DNA of 64,000 bases from Ectobius pallidus. Lineage: Eukaryota > Arthropoda > Insecta > Blattodea > Ectobiidae. Below are positions 55,678-64,000 of this stretch, in pieces (the stretch's first letter is position 1; each line of letters begins with the position of its first letter). A program made the translations under genes and the position numbers. The stretch is taken from NCBI GenBank assembly GCA_964059195.1, contig CAXKWD010000002.1, forward strand, positions 162,756,559 through 162,820,558. The letters run 5' to 3'. Below the pieces are notes generated by a model. That model was given only the letters and a program-made list of their open reading frames with translations, was not told the origin of the DNA and did not search any database.

Positions 55678-56070
55678 TTTTGATCAGTACATGCACGTCT
55701 CAGAGTGTTGACCTCAAATGTAGGCTTGACCCGCATATGCAACACCACGAGATCCTCTTGTATCTCTCCCATCCATCGAAGTTGGCTGTTCCTTTCGTCA
55801 CCAGGCATGCTCGTTTTTTTCTATATCTGCATAGAAACCCAATAGCAGCAATTCAACCTACAAGGCCATCAGTCTGTGGTTCGCAGGCCGGTAGTGCATC
55901 ACTTCTATTCTTCTCCAATGTTGGTTGTAAGACAACAACCATGAAACCCAGAAATCTATTCCTGGTACAGCACCAACTTCGTCTCCACAGATCATCTCCT
56001 CGGTCTGTGGCCTCCAACTCTCCATAATTAATTCTGAACAGCGAAGTGCAGTATGATGATTACTTATATA
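55678..56070. other. NTPDase intron, unassigned part
   Basis: No recognised feature. Overlapping frames on both strands have no domain. Confidence 0.35.
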
Positions 56071-56079
56071 ATTACTTAT

Positions 56080-56385
56080 ATACGGCGGGGTGCAGTATGC
56101 ACCCGCCCCCATGGGCTAGGCTTTTCCTTCTCGGCATCCAGTTACTAACTCCGTTGAAATTTCTTCTACAACTTCTAATTGTATGGTGAGGTGCAGTATG
56201 CACCCGCCCCACAGGCTAGGCCTGCTCTTCTCAGAGTTACTAACTCTCCTCGTCGAAATCTTACAAGCGACTCTTAACTGTACAGCGGGGTTCAGTATGC
56301 ACACACCCCACGGGCTACACCCGCTCTTCTTGACATCCACCCACCAACTGTCCTCGTCGAAAGCTTGCTAGCGACTCTCTTCAAC
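56080..56385. repeat. ~105 bp tandem repeat (3 units)
   Basis: Units starting near 56083, 56183 and 56284 share GGGGTGCAGTATGCACCCGC, GGGCTAGGC and a CTCGTCGAAA-like end. The core GGTGCAGTATGCACC is itself palindromic. Confidence 0.85.
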
Positions 56386-57145
56386 CTCCTTCAACCATCA
56401 CTCCGTCTTTTTAAAACCTGCGCAGGCACAGTCTCTCGTACTTTCTGCAACAAACTCGTTTTTGTAAAGTACCAGCTTTCACAAACACAGAGTGGTTATG
56501 TGTAGGTTAACTACTGTTCACCACAAATGTTTACGCGCGACTTTCTATAACGTCACAATTGTTGAATATGATACACCCAATTCCTTCGTGATGCTGACAT
56601 TTGTTTCCCCAGTTTCTAATTACCATATTATGTGACCTTGACAGTGATGCTTTCCTTGACTTTACAGGCATATTGATTTGAAATCCATAATCTACTACTG
56701 AAAACAGGAGTTTGAAAATATATTACATTGTTGTGAGCAATCCTAAGAACCTAAAAAATTATCAACATTGGATGTTCTACATTCTTCAAAAATGTTATAA
56801 AAATACATTGTTTTATGCTATATGTTGTAATAAGCAAGGTCATACTAAGGGATTGTTTAAATACAGAGTTTATATAGAATTTAGACAGGACCGTTATATT
56901 TTGCCATTATACCCAATACGTTGTTACAAGCAATGTTGTTATAAATAGTTTCGACTGTAATTTCTTGGCATGGATATATTCTTAGAGTCTTGACAACTTA
57001 ATCTCCAGAGATTTTGACGATACTGTTAAATCCATATTTAGGCTCTTTTTTGAGAGTGAGCATGATATTTGAATTTTTCATAAGCATATTAAGTTGAATT
57101 AGGTTTGTTCTGCATCTGTCATTGGCTGTCATCGGATACTCATGC
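56386..57145. other. NTPDase intron, unassigned part
   Basis: AT-rich. The frame 56712-56948 shows no domain. Confidence 0.35.
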
Positions 57146-57147
57146 AT

Positions 57148-57200
57148 ATGCACATTGTCAGTTCGTTGACAAAGGTGCTACGAACTGACAGTGTGCATGA
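57148..57200. repeat. Strong hairpin with CAGTTCGT stem
   Basis: ATGCACATTGTCAGTTCGT and ACGAACTGACAGTGTGCAT are inverted with one mismatch around a ~14 nt loop. It lies immediately before a hAT MITE; origin unknown. Confidence 0.8.
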
Positions 57201-57217
57201 TTCGGGTGTGTGATCAC

Positions 57218-57965
57218 CAGGGCCCGGATTCTAATGACATGTCATCTTTTTATTGATGCTGCATAGACATTGCCAACTTGTAGCTAAATCCTAATCATGG
57301 CCTCAACATTACAGAAATGCATTTTTATTAGGCAATTTTTTGTCATTTTATGCCATTTTAAATTTTTAGGGCATTTATTTCAATTTTAGGTCATTATTTT
57401 GTCATTTTCGTGTCATTTGCTTCCTTATTTAGTCATTTTCATGTATTTACATTGAGTGTATTAACTTTTTTCGTCACTAGCGGTGCTGTCTTTGAAGTGT
57501 TGTTTGTTTAATGCAAGCAGGAAAAATTCGGCATTGTTGACATGTCTCAGTCGGAAGTGAGAATAAAAGAAACGCCAAAATTTTGTATTATATTACTATT
57601 GTTATTAGATTGACTTGGCACCAGAGTCTGCCATCTGCTTGGATTTGAGAGTGCAAACTACTGTTCACAAACAACAATATAACCCGGCAGACTACAAAAG
57701 GATGTGCCGAATTTTGACTCACCAGTGCCTCAGTGCCAGTATAAATTTCCGTGAGAAAAGAACATTCACAACATTACAGTTATTTACAGTTTTTACAATT
57801 ATGTACAAAATAGTCTACAATTTTGTGTACAATAATAATTTTTTATAAGTAAAATATCAGTTTTAGGTCATTTTTTATAATTAATAAGTCATTTTCTTTA
57901 AAATTTAGGGTCTTTTTATAGGTCATTTTTTTAAACAATTTTAGGTCAACAGAATCCGGGCCCTG
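57218..57965. mobile_element. hAT-type MITE (748 bp) with repeated GTCATTTT motifs
   Basis: Ends CAGGGCCCGGATTCT and AGAATCCGGGCCCTG are perfect inverted repeats. An 8 bp duplication flanks it with one mismatch (GTGATCAC at 57210-57217, GTGATTAC at 57966-57973). Inside both halves TAGGTCATTTT-like motifs recur many times (57330-57440 and 57862-57940), a likely subterminal binding array. The 57615-57848 frame has no domain. Confidence 0.9.
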
Positions 57966-57973
57966 GTGATTAC

Positions 57974-58821
57974 AGTTTCTGAATGCTGTTGGGACAACCA
58001 ATTATATGTTACATTTTTCATCATGAATTTTTTGTAAACGTGCAATTTTATGTACAGGCAAATTCTCAATTATCCAGGCAAATCACCTGATAAACCAAAA
58101 CAGATAATAAAAAACATGATTAATCCTAAGCTTTTCTTCCAGCAATGTTTCCAAAAGTAGAATAAGTCAGATAGTTTGACAAATACACTCTAGAACTAAT
58201 AACAACTCATCTGTCAGCTTATTCTTTTTTCTTAAAAATGCATATTTTGAAGGTAAAAATGAAATTTTGCATCAAGAAACTGTAAATAGAACTATTACGT
58301 ACTTGGATATACTATTACACTACACTTAATAACAACCCTTTCTCTGTTGTTTTCATAACACCTTTATTTTATGGAACAAAGCAGTTGGTAATATTTCTTT
58401 GCTTCCTGGATGCATTCAGACGTTTTCGAATATTACCATGCATATTTCAAATCAAAATTATGTCCCTGAAGTCGTAATCCTATTGCTCCATTGTGTCAAC
58501 AGATTGTAGTGTGGCACAATGAGTCATGCAATCTTTTGCATTGTCTTCCTCACTCCTTCCTCCCTCATCCTTATCACCACTAGCTTCTGTCACCCCCTGT
58601 GTAGCAGGGCTGACTATCTCATCATCTGTCAACACGTGGAAGCCCGGTTTACAACTGTCTAAATTAATCCAGTGACAGATGGTAAGCTCAGTTCACACAC
58701 TTTTGAAGACCCACGTGTGGGAAAGGACTGCATGAATAATCCGTAAACCTGATAACCCATGCATGAATAATCGAGAGTTTGTTGTACTTCATAATGTAAT
58801 TTTTTTCTTTTCTTTTCACAG
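57974..58821. other. NTPDase intron, last part before exon c
   Basis: No gene. It ends in a long pyrimidine tract and the acceptor TTTTCTTTTCACAG (58808-58821). Confidence 0.5.
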
Positions 58822-58901
58822 ATAAGAACTTAAAGTTAGACCATGAATTATTTGTGGAAATAAAACCAGGTCTTTCTTCATTTGCTGATGAGCCTAAAAA
58901 G
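58822..58901 (+). CDS. ENTPD5/6: NTPDase exon c
   Basis: An exon of 80 nt between acceptor CACAG and donor GTATTG, phase 1 to phase 0. It adds DKNLKLDHELFVEIKPGLSS followed by FADEPKK. The KPGLSSFAD block directly follows apyrase conserved region 1 in CD39-family enzymes (the 'KPGLSxYA' segment). Joining exon b to exon c creates an Asp codon and keeps the frame. The acceptor is excellent. Later exons with apyrase regions 2-5 must lie beyond 64000 or be unrecognisable; I found none to the end. Confidence 0.8.
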
Positions 58902-60088
58902 GTATTGAATTCTTTTCATTTTTTCCCTCTCCACACTTATTATTCATTAACCTTTTAAGGTAGCTCTTACATATATTTTTCTTTCAGTTTTGTTTATGTA
59001 GAATTAATTTAAATGGCCCTCTGAACTGATAAATTTATTTCATTGCATTGCTTGGAAAATGGTAAAATAACATTAAAAATTGAGTTATTTTGAAGTAAGA
59101 TAAAAATCATATGAACAGTGATAATACAATCATAATAAGAGAGTACAATTATTGAGAAAGGGTGGGCATTATTGCCCTATGCACCGCGAGTACAATTAAG
59201 TGAGACTGATTCTGTGGTTAGGTGGTTATCGTCGCTAGCTAGGGATTTGGAGTCCAGGTTAATTGCCTGGTACCTGTTCACATTATTTTTAGGTTATTCA
59301 AGTTGGTTTCTGACTCAGAGGATGGGAGCAGTGACTCCCAAAACTTGTTCTTGGGAAGGACTCAAGTAAGGAGTAAAGTATAAATTTGACAAATGTTCAT
59401 ATTGAATTTTGTAAAACTTCGCTTTGTAAGTCACTCCATACCTAAAGAATTGTTATCATTATTTAAAATCTGTGAGTAAATCCTTACCAAAATTGTCTAG
59501 GAATCTATTGTAAATAAAAATGTCCTTTAGAGTATGTAATGGGCATTTATACATCAGGAGATATCATTTTGAATGGTTAGACTTCTACTTGATGATCTTA
59601 TATAGCATACACTAGACATTTTGAACATTGTTCTTTCATATGCTGGAAATTCTTTGCAAATTGATAGGTTCATTAAGAGGAAATTAAGCCAAAATGATTG
59701 TTTGCACCTAATTTTGTTCACATTATGGAACAGTCTTATCAGTACCAAATGGTTTGACATGATTACTTCCTTATTACAATTGTTTTGTTTTAAATGAATA
59801 AAAACTTCATATAAAGTAACAACTCCTGTTGTTTATCTGGAATGTTTTTGATGTTGACATATGTTTGGGATAGCAATAAAAGTAGATGGGTTAATATAAT
59901 GCATTTTTCAAAGAAAACAATTTTAACTCCCATAATAATGAGCAAACTGGCATATTTTTCGTAAGTTACTAAATTTGTGTGAACATCATAAATTGAACAA
60001 TTTCCTCAGAATTTTGTACAGCAGGCACCTACTTAATCAGCCTCTATAGGACCAGAATCGTAGTAGAAAATCTCATTTATAGTTGTTA
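58902..60088. other. NTPDase intron downstream of exon c
   Basis: AT-rich. A possible decayed tRNA-SINE lies near 59170-59370 (GGTTAGGTGGTTATCGTC and GTCCAGGTTAATTGCC as weak A/B boxes). Confidence 0.35.
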
Positions 60089-60089
60089 T

Positions 60090-60850
60090 TTTGTCAGCTG
60101 AATATTGGAAGGTACTAAAAAAACAAAACAAAATCTATCATGGCGTCCCTCAGGAATCTATATTGGGACCATTATTATTCCTGACCTACATAATGATCTG
60201 GCTGATACAATAGATCTTTCAATAGAAACAAAAATAAAACTCACACTATTTGCAGACAACAGCAGCATCTTAATAACAGCCAACAATATGGAGGAGCTCA
60301 AGGGAAAAGCTCAAATATTTGATAAAAATAAAATACCATGGTTCAAGAAAAACAAGTTGCTCGTAAATACAAACAAATCAGTAGCAATAGGATTCCACCA
60401 TAAAATTAACAATACTGCTATTTTCCCTGAGATTAAAATATATTTAATTTATTGTATGTATCTGAAACAAAATTTCTTGGGGTTTGGCTGGACAAAATCT
60501 TAAAATGGGATAACCACATTGGCTATTTGTCCAAAAATCTCAGTAAACTCTGTTTTGCAATCAAGCTAGTTAAACCCAGAGTAAGCACACATATCCAGAA
60601 TTATGTATCTTGCTTATTTCCAGCCACTGCTGGAGGAAATGCAAACGATGTACAGATAACCTTAGAATTACAGAAAAAAGCAGTAAGATTAATCATGAAC
60701 ATATCTAATACTGTAAGTTGCAGAGAATACTTTCAACTTAATATTTTGCCACTACCTTGCATATACATCTGTGAAGTCTTAGTCCAGATCAATAAGTCAT
60801 TAAGTACAAATGCTCATCTTCATTCATGGAGGAAATCCTTTTAGGATAGA
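60090..60850 (+). pseudogene. LINE reverse transcriptase fragment (CR1/jockey group)
   Basis: Pieces in three frames: IYHGVPQESILGPLLFLTYI (motif B, 60130-60190), then TLFADNSSILITANNMEELK (motif C with FADD changed to FADN, about 60245), KFLGVWLDKILKWDNHIGYL (about 60468), and a C-terminal part ending QINKSLSTNAHLHS. The N-terminus with endonuclease is absent and frames shift twice. An inactive fragment, sense to the NTPDase gene. Confidence 0.75.
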
Positions 60851-63800
60851 AGAAGTAAAGTAGGGGGTTAGAGAAGAGATAACAGTTATGAAGAGTGGAG
60901 TGGAGGAACTGATGGATGGAGAAAAGAAACCTAGCATTTAGTCTAGTGTTTACGGGGATAGAGGAAAGAAGAGATGTTTGACTCAGGATGGAGATTACTG
61001 AGATTTTGGAGGGCAAACTAAAGTTGGGAGTACTGCAAGGATGGGACATAGTTGCAGCCTACAGAGTTGGAAACAAAAATGGGAGAAGATTAGTAATCGC
61101 AATTTTGCCACAAAGCAGATTGTACACGTGTGTTGAAAAGAGCTAGTGTTAAAAGGATCTTAAATTTTTATCAAAAAAGACATTTCAGCTCATGGTAGGG
61201 CCATCAGGAAAAAACTAATACTATAATAATTGAAGCTAGCAGGTAGAAAGGCTGTTGTACGTAAATTAGAGCTATATGTCATTGGGAATAAATTCTCAGA
61301 AGACAAAAGCAAACTAAAGGCCAAGAATATGGAAAGAACTAAGTGCATCAGCAAATTTCTGTGCACCAAGTTAATGGAGAGCAACAAGGAATTCATGGCA
61401 GCCAACACACGAATGGAGGAGAAAGAGGTGAATGACAGAAGTCAAGAAATGTCGTCACCTATGAGGAGAGAGGTAATTTCACATGCACCTAATCAGCTAA
61501 CTACCGATTCTGATATCAACTCGAGCGACACGGCAATGCAGCCAACTCAGAATAGCAGTTCAAGAATTTTACCTGGACCACGGACGAGACAGAAGAATAA
61601 AGAAGATCCATGGAGTGCTGGGGAAGGGAGCAGTACAAGAGGAATAGAACACAGAAGCCGTAAAAAGCTTGCTACAACTTTTTAGCTGGACACAAAGTTC
61701 AGCCACCAGTAATGTAGAGATTTCAAAGTAATATTGGCAAAGACGATAGTGGGAAGTTTTTGTGAAAATAATAAGTTTTAAGAAAACATTGTGCTGATGT
61801 TTTCTATGAGTGCAACTTGCACCATTTAGTGAATTTCATATAAGTGCACATTCCTAGCTATACCTAGAAACCTAGGTATAATATAGGGAAAGGGTAGGAA
61901 TAAATTCAGGTAGTGCTAGGGAGGGCAAAACTAAAGATACACGGGGCAATAAATTAATGAAGGGAAGATAGAAGGATAAAAATGAAAAAGAATGGATTAA
62001 GAAGAAAAAAGAAAATAAATCTTTACTTGATTTGAAGAACAGTGTTCAATCGGCATTAATAATAGTAATGCTCTAGCTCTGTCCTTTTAAATACGCGAAA
62101 GCAACTTCTACAAGACAGGAGTCCAGAGCGTGTCTAATTATGTAGAAATAGAGTCCAAAGATCGTAAATATTGTGGTAGTACTGAAGGAAAATGGCCCCT
62201 AGACCCATTGAAATTATATCTTTTATTCAATATGAAATTAGAACAATATTTTCAAACAGTCATAACAATTTTATTCAATAACAATAAATAAATAAGAAAT
62301 ATATAATATATTAACAATGCCTTGCACATATACAACTGTAAGATCTGTTTGATAGCTAGTAAACCCAGCTCAAAATGTTAAGTATTACTTACTGAAATCA
62401 GTAAACTTCTAATAATAAATAAGTTACGTATTGTAAGAAAAGCTCATTACACTGTTGCAGCAATTACCATGCCTTAGGCTTCTATCATAATATGAGGGAT
62501 CTCGTATAGTTTTCCTGTCTTTGGAACATGAATTCATAGTAGGCTTACTGACCAAATATATTACGTACATTATTATTACAATTATAATTTTGCTCAATTA
62601 TCTGAAGGTAGTATTAAATAGCATAGGCTATACTTTACATATCTACGCATTTATGAAGATATTATATATTACGTAAATAATAAGTGTCTTGGTCAGTAGT
62701 TTGGTAAACTTTTATTATTACGTGGCAGTCTAACATTCAATCATACATCCACATTCTCTCACAGAAACACATCACGGGCCAGAGAAACCTAGGTATAATG
62801 AATCAATTTTTAATTTACATTGTGAATGAAAGCCAAAAATATATATTTAAAATAACGGCTCGCCAGGTGAATACTTGAAAAGAAAGCTACCCTTCAATAT
62901 GTAGTATCACAGCAAAATGAAATTAAATTACCATTACTAAGAAGAAAAATTCAAGTACTAACCCAGGATAGAGAAGTATGCAGAAAATAACTGTACACCT
63001 AGACTCCTCTGTCCAATATATATTCAGCCATACACCATTCAGACTGAAAGACGACTATGTAATGACAACAGCTCACAATCGCTAGGCCGTTCTTGCTCAA
63101 GCAGTGGTGTGGGAAGAGGGGTGCGGAGGGTGCGGGCCGTGCCGGGTGCCATCACCCAGAAGGGAAACAAAATAAAAATATGTGTCTTTGTAAGTAAAAA
63201 ATCGCTCAAGGAATTTAAAGAAAATAATAATTTTATATAAAACAATTAAATAAGCTTAACCTCTTTCTACCAGTCAACATGCATATTGAAACTTCTTTTA
63301 GTTTTAAATTCAGTCAACAAAGGTAATAAAACTTGGCTGAACTGGCCACTGTGTAGATATGAACAATAATATTATGGTTAGAGGGAGGGGTGTTTATTTC
63401 TGCCGATGCTTGTCTCTGCAGTTTTATTAATTTAAATGAGACTTCAACAATCTGTGATTTTTATACCACTCAAGCCGCAACAAATTCTACCCACTGCCTG
63501 TCGAACAGTCACTCCACACAATTCTGTTGTGTTAGTTGTGCACTATTGCTGGAGCATCCTTTTATCTATAATTGTGAATTTGTTAAGTGACATAAACGTT
63601 ATGAGTATTACCATTGAGAATTGCCAGTAGGCTATTATATTATAGGCATATATAAAAAAAAAAAAATCCACCCTTACCTTTACGCAAAAGAACTATAGAT
63701 TAAATCAATATATAAATATATTTTTATTTTATTACATAGTGAGATAAAAGGACAGAGAGGATGGGCGACAGGACAGGACCTAAGTTGTTACATGACCCAT

Positions 63801-64000
63801 TACTGTTTTTGGGCTGGTTTTCCATACGACTGTCTCGGGGGAGGAGATTAAACAAACTGCTGAATGCTACTTTGATTTGTTCTTCAGAACTTGTAGAAAC
63901 CACTTTAGCTATGAAACCACTTTGTTTGTAAAATGTACAAAACACTGGTAAAATGAGTAAGGGTATGACAAATGTTAACAGGGGTTTAGTCGAGTCCTGA
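60851..64000. other. AT-rich non-coding tail of window
   Basis: No NTPDase exon is recognised. A 151-codon frame at 61230-61685 is rich in Lys, Ser and Glu, with no domain and no splice context; it is not supported. A hAT-like end appears at 63101 (separate entry). Confidence 0.35.
63101..63180 (+). mobile_element. Possible hAT-type MITE end (partial)
   Basis: CAGTGGTGTGGGAAGAGGGG followed by a GGGTGCGGGCCGTGCCGGGTGCC-like GC-rich block resembles the start of hAT MITEs such as the one at 45328. No matching right end or 8 bp duplication was found, so it is truncated or coincidental. Confidence 0.35.

Noticed and set aside
61230..61685. 151-codon frame as a hypothetical gene or NTPDase exon
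   Set aside because: Low-complexity Lys/Ser/Glu composition, no splice sites at its edges, no similarity to apyrase regions.

Overview
The window looks like intronic and intergenic DNA from a large, repeat-rich arthropod genome, most likely an insect. It is AT-rich, has GT-AG introns, shows no bacterial operon structure, and holds many decayed eukaryotic transposons. The only host gene I can support is an E-type NTPDase (CD39/apyrase family, closest to ENTPD5/ENTPD6) on the + strand. Three of its exons are visible (36689-36827, 39068-39235, 58822-58901). They join in frame across introns of 2.2 kb and 19.6 kb. Exon 2 carries apyrase conserved region 1 (DAGSTGSR). The 5' start and the rest of the catalytic domain lie outside what I can identify.

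Left block (about 150-14880): a five-level nest of mobile elements. The outermost is a foldback-like unit whose arms are tandem copies of a ~175 bp monomer. Into it went a giant hairpin element with two ~1.08 kb arms and a 63 nt loop (851-12229, AATT flanks). Into one hairpin arm went a Kolobok-like THAP transposon (1742-10890) at a TTAA. Into that went a non-LTR retrotransposon with EN, RT and RNase H domains (4151-10660, 14 bp target duplication). Into its RNase H region went a 5'-truncated RTE-type element (7342-9667). The other hairpin arm keeps the empty TTAA site. A small hAT-type MITE (13605-13957) sits in the inverted satellite arm.

Middle block (16074-27049): a second nest. A TA-flanked unit with 23 bp terminal inverted repeats holds a Sola-like transposon (16254-25587, 4 bp duplication ATAC, long inverted repeats, almost intact transposase). 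That holds a further inverted-repeat insertion carrying a Helitron, and an apparently intact two-ORF CR1/jockey-group LINE (about 21600-25560).

27.1-36.6 kb: mostly non-coding, with BEL/Pao-like gag and Ty3/gypsy-like pol remnants, a second Helitron of the same family, a TA-flanked MITE that itself carries a hairpin, one copy of a ~0.5 kb dispersed repeat, and a tRNA-derived SINE.

36.7-58.9 kb: the NTPDase gene. Its introns hold SINEs, MITEs, a LINE remnant split by a mariner (itself split by an unclassified 1.4 kb insertion), a composite Penelope-like element with tandem and head-to-head copies inside one 13 bp target duplication, a G-rich hairpin minisatellite, an internally deleted mariner and hAT MITEs. 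58.9-64 kb is AT-rich sequence with a LINE fragment; I recognise no further exon there.

Four sites in three unrelated repeats (the giant hairpin, a smaller hairpin and the Penelope-like element) show a CUGAnGA/stem-loop/GAAA arrangement resembling the core of a hammerhead ribozyme. I could not complete stem I at any of them, so this is a lead and not a ribozyme call.
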